Source: Bos javanicus
Lineage: Eukaryota > Chordata > Mammalia > Artiodactyla > Bovidae
Assembly (NCBI RefSeq): GCF_032452875.1
Contig: NC_083876.1
Location: 9,486,001-9,550,000 of the forward strand
Direction of reading: 5' to 3'
Length of the DNA stretch: 64,000 bases
Part shown: positions 35,368 to 47,095 of the stretch, in pieces
Position numbering within the stretch: the first letter of the stretch is position 1
How the letters are laid out: every line of letters starts with the position of its first letter
Notes under the pieces: generated by a model
Seen by the model: the letters and a program-made list of their open reading frames with translations, nothing else
What the model was told of the DNA's origin: nothing
Databases searched by the model: none
Position numbers and translations under genes: made by a program

Positions 35368-36224
35368 GGAATCACTCACTGAGACAACTCACTGTTACCA
35401 TTTAGAATGTTTTTTCCAGTTCCTCTCCTACGTGCAAGTTGTGATCATATTCTACACAGCTTCATGATTTCCATAAATGCACATCGCAAAGAACTTACAC
35501 ACTTTCTTTCCCAAAATTTAAATGCAAAGATGTGTCGTGTACAGAATAGAAAGCAAAGTCCAGTGTAAGAACTCAGCCCTGAAGTCAAGATTACAGCTTT
35601 TAATTCTAACTGCAGTAACCTCGAAAGAGAAAATAACTGCAGAGAATGGAACCTTTGAGTAACTGGGGCAGATTCTTCCAGCAGTCCACGGTTTTTTGAA
35701 AGACATTCCTTTTCTCACTCAAAGCCACATGGGACCTTAAACTCACAACCAACTGACTAACCGCAAAGCAGCAGAGGCGTGGCAGACATTCCGGAGGCAG
35801 CAAGGGCCACCACGGGGGAGCCCTGCCTCTTGCCTTCCGGGCAATTCAAATACCCTTGGAGCCACCACTGATGCCAGGAATAGCAATGGCGACTGATGAC
35901 TGGGCAGGTGATAAAGAGTCTTTGTCCTCAAGCGCTGACCTTAGAGCCCCCACAAGCTGAAAGGGCTCTAGTAATAGAGCACTCAAGGATTCCAGGCAGA
36001 GGTCCATCCAGGATGGACCAGCAGGACTTCTGGGCAGGGAGCACAGGATGCTGACAGAGGCTAAGAGGGGGACCGCTGGTGTCACCCCAGTCTGTCTCCA
36101 CGAAGGGCTCCTCCCAGGCTTCCAGGGCTTTTTCTAAAAGTGCAATATAAGGAGGGAGTAGGAGAAGAAATCCCTCTGCTATGCCAGGAACTGCCTCATG
36201 CTTGAAAATGTGTTATCCTCTCAG
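35368..36224. other. intergenic, nothing recognised
   Basis: Somewhat GC-richer around 35760-36120. Minus-strand frames here have no recognisable domain. Confidence 0.4.
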
Positions 36225-36335
36225 TCTATGCAGCTCACCGTTATCGCCATTTTATAAGTGAGGTGAGGCTGAAAGACGTTAGAAAACTTGCTAAAGGACA
36301 CTCCAGATGAGATGCCAAAACTAAGCTTGGGTTTA
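36225..36335 (+). mobile_element. MIR-family remnant
   Basis: Contains the cgccattttataagtgaggt pattern of the MIR/L2 3' region followed by a degraded gaaaacttgctaaaggaca block. Confidence 0.4.
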
Positions 36336-36383
36336 TCTGTCACCAGAGCCAATGTCCATCCTATAATTTGTTGTTTCTGAGTC

Positions 36384-36384
<1 letters not shown>

Positions 36385-36414
<30 letters not shown>

Positions 36415-36418
36415 ACAT
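36385..36418. repeat. (AC)n microsatellite
   Basis: About 12 AC units, then tcacacacatg. Confidence 0.9.
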
Positions 36419-36419
36419 G

Positions 36420-37265
36420 AGCAATGATCTTAAGCACATTTTCTACCTTACTGTGCATCTAATCCTACACAATTATTTTCCTTTCTTCACAAACCCCAAG
36501 CTTCCACGGTAGTGTAATTACTTCCCAGGTTCGCTCATTTGTCCACATTTTAAAAGTATAAAAATATGGTCTATATTGGAAATATTAAAAAATGAATAAA
36601 TAAACCCCCAAGCTAAAAACCCCAAGAGCTGATAAAATTTGTCCTTATATAGACCACAAACTTGGCCCCCTCACTGTGTCCAAAGATTTGTTTCATGGGT
36701 GATTTTGCTGAAACTACAAAAAGTGGTAGTAAAGATCTTTTCTATATTTTCAAGTGGTTCTATTCATATCAAAATTTGTCTAGAATTTTAAACTCTCACA
36801 GATTAGGGACCTTGATTATTTATAATCTCTCTTTCTTTATGACCTCCTGCAGCCAACCTTGTGTATTCATCAGCAGTCAACACTTCAGCCAACAGCGTGT
36901 TTAAATCACAGTGCTGAGTACTAAAGAAACTTTCAGAGCCAAATAATGCCTTATCTGTCCTCAAAGAAGAAGGACACACACACCCTAAAACTGAAGCACA
37001 CTTTAGCCGTAAAGGACCCCTCAATGAAAATAAGCAGAACCACAAAGTGCTCTAGAGACAGAAAGGCAAAAGTACTGATACTTTCCAGAAAGATTCTAGA
37101 ACATTTCACAGACAAAGTGACACTTTAACTTGACCTTGAGGAATGAATCAGATTTTACAGGCAGACAAGGCTATAAGGAGTGACAAGGCAATTGGAATAA
37201 GGAGGACAGAACCTCAGAGGCATCGTGATGAGAAGCACATATTGAATTATGTCAAAGGCGTGCCT
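36420..37265. other. intergenic, nothing recognised
   Basis: No recognisable gene or repeat. Open frames on either strand lack known domains. Confidence 0.45.
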
Positions 37266-37304
37266 TCACCTTTTTTAACTTTTATGTTATAGTATAGTCA
37301 ATTA

Positions 37305-37562
37305 GCTCCAGTACTCTTGCCTGGAAAATCTCATGGACAGAGGAGCCTGATGGGCTGCAGTCCATGGGGTCGCAAAGAGTCGGACACGACTGGGCGACTT
37401 CACTTTCACTTTTCACTTTTATGCATTGGAGAAGGAAATGGCAACCCACTCCAGTGTTCTTGCCTGGAGAATCCCAGGGACGGGGGAGCCTGGTGGGCTG
37501 CTGTCTATGGGGTCACACAGAGTCAGACACGACTAAAGCGACTTAGTAGCAGCAGCAGCAGC
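37305..37562 (+). mobile_element. Bov-A2 SINE with (AGC)n tail
   Basis: Dimer slightly truncated at its 5' end (starts gctccagtactcttgcc), ending cgacttagtagcagcagc. A perfect 11-bp duplication, atagtcaatta, flanks it at 37294-37304 and 37563-37573. Confidence 0.95.
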
Positions 37563-37573
37563 ATAGTCAATTA

Positions 37574-37918
37574 GGGCGTCCCTGGTAGCTCAACTGGTAA
37601 AGAATCCACCTGCAATGCAGCAGACCCCAGTCTCCTGGGTCAATTCCTGGGTCAGGAAGTTCCGCTAGAGAAGAGATAAGCTACTCACTTCAGTATTCTT
37701 GGGCTTCCCTGGTGCTTCATATGGTAAAGAATCCGCCTGCAATGCTGGAGACCTGGGTTCGATCCCTGGGTTGGGAAGATCCCCTGGAGGAGGGCATGGA
37801 AATCCACTCCAGAATTCTTGCCTGGAGAATCCCCAGGGGCAGAGGAGCCTGGCAAGCTACTATCTGTAGGGTTGCAAAGAGTTGGATACAACAGAGCAAC
37901 TAAGCACAGCACACAGTT
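37574..37918 (+). mobile_element. double-headed Bov-tA SINE
   Basis: Two successive tRNA-like heads (37574 and about 37705) with a partial BovA body after the first and a full body after the second, ending acagagcaactaagcac. Confidence 0.9.
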
Positions 37919-37948
37919 GATTAACAATGTAGTGACAGTTTCAGGTAT

Positions 37949-37950
37949 AC

Positions 37951-37984
<34 letters not shown>
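37949..37984. repeat. (AT)n microsatellite
   Basis: About 16 uninterrupted AT units at the end of the L1 remnant. Confidence 0.95.
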
Positions 37985-37985
<1 letters not shown>

Positions 37986-38538
37986 GACTTCACTTTTTGA
38001 AATATGATTTGCATGTCATTATGGACTTAGGGGTTAAGAAAACTAATTTACACATTTAGTAAATAAAAAAATGAGGGCTCTAACAGTGTTTATGACTCTC
38101 TTTTATTAGGCTGCTGACCACATTCATATTTTGTCACTGGAAAACAAATCAGCAATCCATTTGCTGCCAGGGAGAAGGTAGAAGTAAGAACTTTGATCCT
38201 AGGCTGGCACAGGTCCAGGAGAAACTTAACTGTTGTCTGCAAAGCCTTCTCAGTTTGAGAATTCCATCAAGAAATGGGGACCACCAGGTGCCTGATGCCA
38301 GGAGCCAGGGCAAAGGAAGCATGATGCCTTCCCTAGGACATACAAGGTATTTGCTGCCACTTCAATCGCAAGTTATTTTTTCCCTTTAGTATCAGTATTA
38401 GACTACAAAGCCTGCCTGTAGTCAGGCAGTCTGCCTGAAGTCAGAGGCTAGGAAGGGTCAATGGCATAACCAGTTAGCAATGCTTTCATCTCCTTGGGGG
38501 AAAGCTGATCAGTAAATAAAGATCTACATGACTTTAAA
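37985..38538. other. intergenic, nothing recognised
   Basis: No gene or nameable repeat. A local gtagtcaggcagtctgcctg-type short repeat lies around 38405-38440. Confidence 0.4.
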
Positions 38539-38539
38539 A

Positions 38540-38853
38540 GGGCTTCCCTGATACTCAGTTGGGAAAGAATCCACCTGCAATGCAGGACACCCCAGTTCAA
38601 TTTCTGGGTCAGGAAGATCCCCTGGAGAACGGATAGGCTACCCACTCCAGTATTCTTGGGCTTCCCTGGTGGCTCAGCTGGGAAAGAATCCGCCTGCAAT
38701 GCGGGAGACCTGGGTTCGATCCCTAGGTCAGAAAGATCCCGTGGAGAAGGGAAAGGCTACCCACTCCAGTATTCTAGCCTGGAGAATTCCATGGACTGTA
38801 TAGTCCATGGGGTCACAGAGTCGGACACAAAGAGACGTTCGCTTTCACTTACT
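38540..38853 (+). mobile_element. double-headed Bov-tA SINE
   Basis: Heads at 38540 and about 38660 separated by a truncated body (gaacggataggctacccact), then a body with gactgtatagtccatggg. Confidence 0.93.
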
Positions 38854-39930
38854 TTTAAAAAAATAACAGCCTAAAAGAATCCTGTTACATGCTAAGCGAT
38901 GGCTTCAGGCTGCAAGAGTGAAGGCACACGGCCAAGAACAGCAGACGTGTTGTGTGCAGGAAGGAGATTTGAAACTGGAGTTTCTATGAACAGTGAAATG
39001 AGCTCTGGAGTGTAGCTCAAAAGAGAGGCCGGGAAAATGCAGTGTAGCTGGAGCAACCCAAGTGGAAATCAGCATGCCCATGGCGGATTTCCTAAAACCT
39101 ATTCTGTCAAGTAGAACGAAATAGCGAAGAAGCAATAAAAGAATAAATGACCTAGAAATATTGGCCTCTTCAAGCGGAACTTGCTACAGAGGGCTGGTTT
39201 CGGAAGCACAAGTGGAGAAATTGCAGCCCCACAAGGCTTTCATCACCATAGATATTCTTATAAGCTTTGTTATCTGACAGGACGCTCTTGAAAGTCAGGA
39301 TGTGTAAAACATTATTACAAGAATCACAGGAGTAACCACTAGAAATCTGTCTCGTGGTACAGTACTGGGAAATGTCATTTGGCTACAGATTTGTACCATA
39401 ATAAAGTTGTCCATAAATACACACTATAAACACAGAAAGCAAGAAATAAATAACTCTGATGTCATATCCAGAGGCTCAGTGACAGCTCCTTGGTGTGTTA
39501 CTGAGAGCAGTTATTTTACAAGGAAAATAAAATCCACCAAGTAAGGTTACCCTCACTGGGCTATAAATAATCATAAAATTTAAAAAAAAAAAGAAATTGA
39601 AAGATTATAAAAAGCTTCAGGGTTTTGTTGTGTTGCCTACAAAGCCCTATCACTCTGAAACTCCTGTGTCCAGAGTCATTGGCAACAAATTCAACCGTAA
39701 TTTGTATACCAGCCATTCATGTATCACCTTTAAAAATGAATTTTATTTAAAAATAAATAAAATAAGTACCACTGTTTTATCAAGTGAAAAATAGTGAAAG
39801 CAATTGTAATACCAGACTTTCCCCTGCATGGATATATCTTCCCTCTGAGCACACTTCAGAGTCCCTATCAAGCAAGCCCACCCGCCTGCATGAAGCTCCT
39901 TCCACCCTAACTTCTAGCCATGTGTTCTTC
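38854..39930. other. intergenic, nothing recognised
   Basis: No recognisable gene. An A-run at about 39580-39595 and AT-rich sequence. Confidence 0.4.
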
Positions 39931-39934
39931 TCTC

Positions 39935-40510
39935 TCTCTCTTTTTTTTTTTTTTTTGATCGTTTTTTAAATTGAAGTACAGTTGATTTACAATGTTGTGT
40001 TAATTTCTGATGTACAACAAAGTGATTCCATTATATGTGTGTGTACACATATATATACAAATATATATACTTTTTAAAATATTCTTTTCCATTATAGTTT
40101 ATCACAGGATATTGAATATAGTTCCCTGTGCTGTACAGTAGGATCTTGGTGCTTATCCATTCTATATGTAAGAGTCTGCATCTGCTAATCCCCAACCCCC
40201 AATTCATCCCTCTCCCACATCCCTCCTCTGTAACCAAAGTCTGTTCTCTACCTCTGTGAGCCCGGTTCTGTTTCATAGGTAGGTTAATTTGTGTCGTATT
40301 TTAGATTCCACACATGAGTAACATCATATGGCGTTTGTCTTTCTCTTTCTGGATTACTTCACTTAGCATGATGATCTCTAGTTGCATCCATGGCATTACT
40401 GCAGTCTTCACCGTGGCTGAGTAATAGTCCATTGTGTTTATGCACCGCATCTTCTTTATCCATTCATCTGTCACTGGACATTTAGGTTGTTTCTGTGTTC
40501 TGCATTCTGA
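39935..40510 (-). mobile_element. L1 LINE 3' end (antisense, 5'-truncated)
   Basis: Starts with a T-run (39941-39956, the reversed A-tail), then ttgaagtacagttgatttac, the atagttccctgtgctgtaca block, and the gagtaacatcatatggcgtt ORF2/3' UTR junction. Confidence 0.9.
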
Positions 40511-41535
40511 CTGCTCATGGGAAAAGCTATTTGCAATGAATAATGTCACATTCCATTCCCCAGCAGGAGCGTGTAGTGGAAAAGGCGGAGGCACCTAAAA
40601 TCAGGAGACTTGGACTTGCTACCCCCTTGTTCCACCAGTAATGCCCTTCACTGGTCTGGAAACCACAGAGGTGGCTTCGTTTTCTGCCCAGTAAGGACCC
40701 CCTCAGGGGTTCACTGTGAGACCCAAGCTCATCCAGGCAGGAGAGTGTCAAGTACCCTACAAAGGTAAACCGATTATCATTTCAGAAGTATTTAGGAAGC
40801 ACCTATTATGCGGAGGACCACAGTTTTAAACACTGCATAGTAATCACGACTGAAGAAGGCAAACTCCCAACTCTCAAAATAAGAACCTTAAAATGGCGCA
40901 GAGAAGTGAAGACAGTATACCTGACCCAGTAGCAAATATTAATAGTAAGTTCCCTAAGCAATACCCCATGGCTTTAACTCAGTTTGACCAACATCCATGA
41001 TATAAGCTCTTGAGATACAAAAGTAAGCACTGTGGGTCTCTGCCATCTGTTTGGCAGGACAGGCAGCCACACAGTGACGCTGACAGTACAAGCAGATGTT
41101 GATAAAGTTCATAAAGAAAGAGCTTACTGGGCATGGATTAGGTCTGGGCAGACAGGCAGACTGAAAGGCTTAAGCCTAGATGCCCATGGGTAAAGTCTGA
41201 CAGGAGATGGCAGAGCACTGCTGCTAAAGATTGGGGGTTTTTTTGTTTTTGTTTTTTTGTTTTTTTTAATTTCCAGAAAAGGTGAAAAGGCTCAGATGTG
41301 GACTTGGACTGACCAGGGTAGCAAGGCAGGTGGATGCTGGCAGAGAGTGAAGGTGACTGTGGAGGCTCAGCTGCCCTAGGAAAGCGTGAGAGAGGGTTTG
41401 CATTGCCTGACCACTGAGGGGAGGGAAGAGAATGGTGTCAAGACAGGGAATCAGGGATAGAGAAGCTAAGATGGTGGTTCCAGGATGATAGGACCTACTC
41501 AACAGATTTCTTTTTTCTTCTTTTATAAATAATAA
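40511..41535. other. intergenic, weak L2 traces
   Basis: 40785-40850 (gtatttaggaagcacctatt) resembles an antisense L2 3' end. The rest is unassigned. A T-rich stretch lies at 41236-41268. Confidence 0.35.
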
Positions 41536-41537
41536 CT

Positions 41538-41765
41538 TTAGGACTTCCCGGTGGTCCAGTGGTTAAGAATCCTCCTGCCAAAGCAGGCGACATGGGTTCC
41601 ATCCCTGGTCTTGGAAGATCCCACATGCTGTGGGGCAACGAAGCCCTTGCACCACAACTACTGAAGCCCCCCTTGCTCTGCAACAAGAGAAGCCCCCACT
41701 AACCGCAATTAGAGAAAGCTGGTACCCAGCAACCAAAACCCAGGGCAGCCAAAAATAAATAAACT
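41538..41765 (+). mobile_element. CHR-type cetartiodactyl SINE (sense)
   Basis: tRNA-like head aggacttcccggtggtccag with box B gggttccatccc, then gatcccacatgctgtggggc, a degraded body and an A-rich end (aaaaataaataaac). Confidence 0.88.
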
Positions 41766-41794
41766 TTTAAAAATGATGATAACCTTAAAATAGC

Positions 41795-41965
41795 AAGTGT
41801 ATGGTGTCTGGTACATGCTAAGCACTCCTCTTTTTATCTATATTAACATATTTAATCACACAGTAACTGAGAGAGGAGGACACAGTTGTCCCCTCTGTAG
41901 AGACAAGGAAAGTCTGACCACATTTGTGGGCTGAGAAGAAGTCAGAATCCAGAGGGAGAGCAGAG
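41795..41965 (+). mobile_element. MIR-family remnant
   Basis: gtctggtacatgctaagcac followed by an acatatttaatcacacagta block typical of the MIR/L2 3' region. Confidence 0.5.
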
Positions 41966-42245
41966 ATGCTATCTGAACTCAAAAGAGGGGTTGCTCAGGG
42001 ATTAGGGGTGATCAGTATTTTCCTCTCCACAGTTTTCAACTCCTGGCTTCTCTACCATAGGCATTATGATCTTTGAAATTAGAAAACTAAACAGTACAAA
42101 AATAGGCAATCATGTTACTGATTTGTATTATCTTTAAATTAGTCTTTATGTCTTCTACGTATAAATAACCTTTCCAATAAGAAAGTTAAAATCCTGAGAG
42201 TAGGAATGCTGTCTTATTTCTCCTTTTCCCCCATCGTCTACACCT

Positions 42246-42284
<39 letters not shown>

Positions 42285-42290
42285 TTTAAA
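42246..42290. repeat. (TG)n microsatellite
   Basis: About 16 TG units, then tatgtgtttt. Confidence 0.93.
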
Positions 42291-43856
42291 GGAAACAAAA
42301 TTAAACCCAACCAAACTCGGACCATTGTTAACATTGCCTCAGATTTAGCTCTCTGAAGGCTAACTACCCTATGTCTTTTTGGATGAGCGCCTTAGGACAC
42401 GCTTTAATCCTTTTTCCTTCCCTTTTTCATTACCCCATCTCCCACCGCCACCACTTAAGGACTTAGGACACAGGCATATCCCTCTGGGACCACCAGGTAG
42501 CATGTGTCTCCTGCAGTTGGCTCTCACAGCAGGGAAGCTCTCCTGAGTTAGGCATTCACAGCTTTGCCCTGTAATATCACCTGGATATCTAAGGAATAAT
42601 CTGATTATGCCATCATATTGGTTTACTTGTCATTTTCATAAACTAAGTTATAAATTAAAGTCTTTTACATTCACTCTTAATGTAACTTTCCTTCAAATTA
42701 TTGATTTTTAAAATTTTGTTGTTATTGATGATCTTGTTTATTTAGGGAAGAGAAAGCAAAAATGCCTTTTTTCCTGTATTTTGGTATTCTTTCCTTTATT
42801 CTCCTTCCCTCTTAGCAAGCCCATCCCTGAAGTTCATATTTCTCTCTCTTCCTATGAAAACTGTTCCTCTTGGTTTCCTCAGGGGTATACATTAAATCTT
42901 CAAGGAAGAAAGCCTGAACTCCTAGGTCCATTCATAAGAAGCACTTACTCCCAAGTTCCATACAGATCCAGCAGGGCTTTGTCAGGAAGACCAGTCGCGG
43001 AAGAAAGCAGTCATGGGCGAGGAAGAAAGGTAAGTATCGGCCTCTGTGGACCCGTGTTGAGTCCGTTCACGAAAGATGGAGGCGTTGTGTGAACAGATTC
43101 CCACTTCTTCCAGGAGTGCAGGTGGGAGGGGTCCCAGGAAGGGGGTGAATACCTACAGAATAGGGTAGATCGATCCACCAGTCGCCTCCCCAACACCCCC
43201 CCTCACCCCTACCGTGGAAGCTGCCACCATGCTCTGTATGTATCATCTGGAATCCTTCCAGTGGTTTGCACAATAACTGTCCTCATTTCAATATTATAAA
43301 GAAATCAAGGCTCTGATAAATCAAATGACCTAAGACCACACTGGTGTTTCCTGTGGGCTGAAGCCCATCATGCATAATGTATCTGAAGAATTACATATAG
43401 ACGATTTTATAAGAGTTAAGCGAAACTTAAGTAATAAAAGTAAAAAAACATGGAGGAAGAGCGGAAATAACAAAGTGTCAGACTCTACATGAATTCAATC
43501 GAATGTGAGGCATAAACAAAACAACCTGCAGTAACTGATGTATTACAGATCGCCCCAAGTCAAATTAATAAACTGTATAATATCCTTGGAAGTATTCAGA
43601 TAAATACTGTGACCTTAGGCAAAAAGGATGTTCTATTCATATGTATAAAATATTTTGTTCCTAATTATTTCTCCTTAGAGCGAATAATAATGTCTGATAT
43701 AAATATGATTTGTTGCTTAAGTTTTGGTATTTCAATTTGTCCTATATATTTCCAAAGAAAACTAGAATCATAAAGTTGCTATGAAGAACTTAAGGGTAAA
43801 AACTGTTGATTTATAATTTACATTTTAGCTGTGTGTATTTGTTCTCAGCATGACTC
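42291..43856. other. intergenic with one exon-like segment
   Basis: Unique-looking sequence. 42816-43029 on the plus strand is open, follows a pyrimidine-rich acceptor (ctccttccctcttag) and ends at a strong donor (gaaag/gtaagtat). It may be a non-coding or chance exon; I recognise no protein in it. Confidence 0.35.
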
Positions 43857-44041
43857 TCTAGGCAAGAACACTGGAGTGGGTTGCCATTTCCTTCTCCAAT
43901 GCATGAAAGTGAAAAGAGAAAGTGAAGTCGCTCAATCGTGTCCAACTCGTAGTGACCCCATGGACTGCAGCCTACCAGGCTCCTCCAACCGTAGAATTTT
44001 CCAGGCAAGAGTACTGGAGTGGGTTGCCATTGCCTTCTCCG
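43857..44041 (-). mobile_element. Bov-A2 SINE (antisense, truncated)
   Basis: One and a half BovA units (aggcaagaacactggagtgg ... ggttgccattgccttctccg). Confidence 0.92.
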
Positions 44042-44400
44042 AAATCTGAGTTTTATCACCACATATTTTGGGGCCAGCATAATTGCAAGGATGTTCCTGA
44101 AGCAATTCATGTCTGCTGCCTTTTTCTTAACATTGTTTTATACTCCTAATTTCTCCCTATATGTCAGTCTTATCATCTGCTTCCTAACAGTTGACCATTG
44201 GTAAAGCATAAACCAAAGGAGATTTCCTCTACTAGCCACACATGGAGAAAAGGAACTGGCATCAGTCAGCGGTAATGAAAGTGAGTCTTGACCACTGACA
44301 ACCAATGGTAGAGTCCCTGTGTGACTCTCTCAGTAGACTGGCAGAAAGGCAGAGTTTTTGGTGCTAACCCTTAATTCATTTTTTAGTGTGTACTCCTAAG
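44042..44400. other. intergenic, nothing recognised
   Basis: No gene or nameable repeat is seen between the two SINEs. Confidence 0.4.
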
Positions 44401-44403
44401 CTA

Positions 44404-44604
44404 CATCATTTCAAGGTAAAGAATCCAACTGACAAGCAGGACATATGGATTTGATCCCTGAGTCAGAAAGATCTCCTGGAGAAGGACATGGCAACTCCCT
44501 CCAGTATTCTTACTTAGGAAAATCCTTGGACAGAGGAGCTTGGAGGGCCACAGTCTACAGGGTCACAAAAAATTGGACATGACTTAGCGACTAAACAACA
44601 AGGT
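44404..44604 (+). mobile_element. diverged Bov-tA SINE (sense)
   Basis: An older copy with a 5'-truncated head (tcaaggtaaagaatccaact, box B ggatttgatccc) and many substitutions in the body. Confidence 0.85.
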
Positions 44605-44866
44605 TGTTCAGCAACTTTAAAAAATTAAAATACTCTTAAAAGTAGTTAGACAACCAGAGTTACACGTGGTAGAATCAACAACCAGACCTAAAATTGTCAG
44701 GGTCTCAATTATTTCCAAATTCTCCAATACTGTGTGTTACGAAACACTGCCGACATCTGGAAAAGTTTAATAAAATGTCTTTACAATACTGTTCCCATCC
44801 ATCTTTAGGATATCTTTTTCTCAGAGAAATCCTGGACATAGCACATTTCCATGCTTTCCATAAAGA
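44605..44866. other. intergenic, nothing recognised
   Basis: AT-rich; no feature seen. Confidence 0.35.
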
Positions 44867-44867
44867 T

Positions 44868-45195
44868 TTTTTTTTTTTGAGGTATAGTTAATCTACAATG
44901 TTGTGTTAGTTTCAAGTGTATAGCAAAGTGATTCAGTTATTTTTTTATATGTGTGTTTTCTTTTTCATATTCTTTTCCATTACAATTCTTACAAGCTATT
45001 GAATATAGTTCCCTGTGCTCAGTTGTAAATCCTTGTTGTTTATCAATTTTATATATATGTATATGTTAATTCCAGATTCTTGATTTATATCTCCCATCAC
45101 CTCTATCTCAAATTGTAACCATGAATTGATTTTCTGTGTCTGTGAGTCTATTTCTCTTTTGCAAATAAGTTCATTTATATCATTTTTTTAACAGA
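44868..45195 (-). mobile_element. L1 LINE 3' end (antisense)
   Basis: T-run at 44868-44879 (reversed tail), then ggtatagttaatctacaatg and the atagttccctgtgctcagtt block. 5'-truncated. Confidence 0.88.
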
Positions 45196-45266
45196 TCTTT
45201 TACTGAGGAAAGCCTGTAGAGGCTTTGTGTTTGAGGGCACATTGAAATGTTATACTCTATAAAAAA

Positions 45267-45485
45267 TGAGACATCCTTGGTAGCTCAATAGTAAAGAATC
45301 CACCTGCAATGCAGGGATACAAGAGATGGAGTTTGATCCCTGGGTCAGGAATATCCCCTGGAATAGGAAATGGAAACCCACTCCAGTATTCTTGCCTGGA
45401 AAATCCCATGGACAGTGGAGCCTGGTGGGCTACAGTCCATGGGATCACAAAGAGTTGGACACCACTGAGTGACTAACACTTTTGC
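45267..45485 (+). mobile_element. Bov-tA SINE (sense)
   Basis: Complete but diverged: head gagacatccttggtagctca with a small insertion before box B (gagtttgatccc), body ending ccactgagtgactaacact. Confidence 0.92.
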
Positions 45486-45697
45486 TTTCAGAGACATTAG
45501 CTTGTCAAGCAAAGTGTCACCTCCAGGCAAGCCTTAAACATGCATGACATGTTTCACGGCAACCAAATCTAAGCACAGAAAAACTCAAACCCAGTTCAAA
45601 GCAGGTGTCAGTATCCACGTGAGATGGTAGTAGCCACTGATGACAAAAATTGCGCAATCTAAACCAAATGATTATCAGAGGTTTTCTGACCAGCTCA

Positions 45698-46012
<315 letters not shown>

Positions 46013-46050
46013 GCTGCTGCCCCTGTGCTGTGTGTGACGACAATCTCAAA

Positions 46051-46066
46051 GGCCCTTTTTAGGGCC
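46051..46066 (+). terminator. histone mRNA 3' stem-loop
   Basis: GGCCCT-TTTT-AGGGCC, a perfect 6-bp stem with a 4-nt loop, 39 nt after the H4 stop. It is the SLBP-binding element that ends replication-dependent histone mRNAs. The purine-rich downstream element needed for U7-directed cleavage is replaced by the A-rich tail. Confidence 0.93.
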
Positions 46067-46105
46067 AAGAAAAAAAAATAAAAATAAAAAAATAAACCAA
46101 ATGAT

Positions 46106-46788
46106 CATACAATGATCCTGCACAGATGTGACAAAAAAGGTTAAAACTAGGCATCATTATCAAATCCAAAATCTGATTACATACGTACAACTAGAAATTA
46201 AACCTCTCCATCCCTTATGCTAGAGACCCTGGGGAACAGGGCAGCAAGGGATGCCAGAGACCTACTCACAAAAGCCAAGGCTCTTCGCACCGAATGCTCG
46301 CTACAGTGAAGAGAGGGCTCAGAGGCTGAGGCCACGTTTGCTGGTGCCTTGAGTGACTGCAGTCTCTTTTAAACTATTTCGGGTCTAAACTATTGCAGTC
46401 TCTTTTAAACTATTTCAAGCTAAGGAAGGTGAAGGGCACTTCCAAACCCTACTGACCGTTGAGACCTGTCAAGGGTCTAAAACTCTCACCCCTGGCAAGC
46501 TAACAGGACAAGCGACCATACGTTCACAGATGCTGGCAGAGACGGGAGACTGCGGGCTCAGAGACACGGGACAGCTTTACTCTCCGTGGCTGGAGCCAGA
46601 GAACCAGCACTTGTGTCGGGCCCTGAGCTCCAGTTCCCACAGGGGGCGTGAGGATGGCCAGGCAAGGCCTGCATGTGGGATGGAGCGTGCTGCAGGAGAG
46701 CTTAGGAAACCCCAGTTAAAATGTGCAGTCAGCCTGGCAGACCTGACCCTGGAGGGAGACACACCTATTACACAGCAGGGTAAACAGA
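46106..46788. other. intergenic, one short direct repeat
   Basis: A perfect 23-bp repeat (tgcagtctcttttaaactat plus ttc) occurs at 46358-46380 and 46394-46416. No gene is recognised. Confidence 0.5.
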
Positions 46789-47095
46789 CTTCCCTCATAG
46801 CTCAGTCAGTAAAGAATCTGACTGCAAGGCAGGAGACCCCTGTTTGATTCCTGGGTTGGGAAGATCCACTGAAGAAGGGATAGGCTACCCACTCCAGTAT
46901 TCCTGGGCTTCCCTGGTGGCTCAGCTGGTAAAGAATCTGCCTGCAATGTGGGAGACCTGGGTTTGATCCCTGGGTCGGGACGATCCCCTGGAGAAGGGAA
47001 AGGCTACCCACTCCAGTATTTTAGCCTGGAGAATTCCATGGACATGGGGTCACAAGGAGCAACGGAGCAACTTTCACTTTCATTTCACTTTTACA
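46789..47095 (+). mobile_element. double-headed Bov-tA SINE
   Basis: Heads at 46789 (cttccctcatagctcagtca) and about 46908 (ggcttccctggtggctcagc), then a partially deleted BovA body. Confidence 0.92.

Larger units (their letters stand above)
37266..37990 (-). mobile_element. L1 3' end remnant (antisense), split by SINEs
   Basis: Flanks read as one antisense L1 3' terminus: cttttttaacttttatg ... agtcaatta on the left and ttgattaacaatgtagtgac ... ttcaggtatacag on the right, ending in (AT)n. Two SINEs (37305-37562, 37574-37918) separate the halves. Confidence 0.65.
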
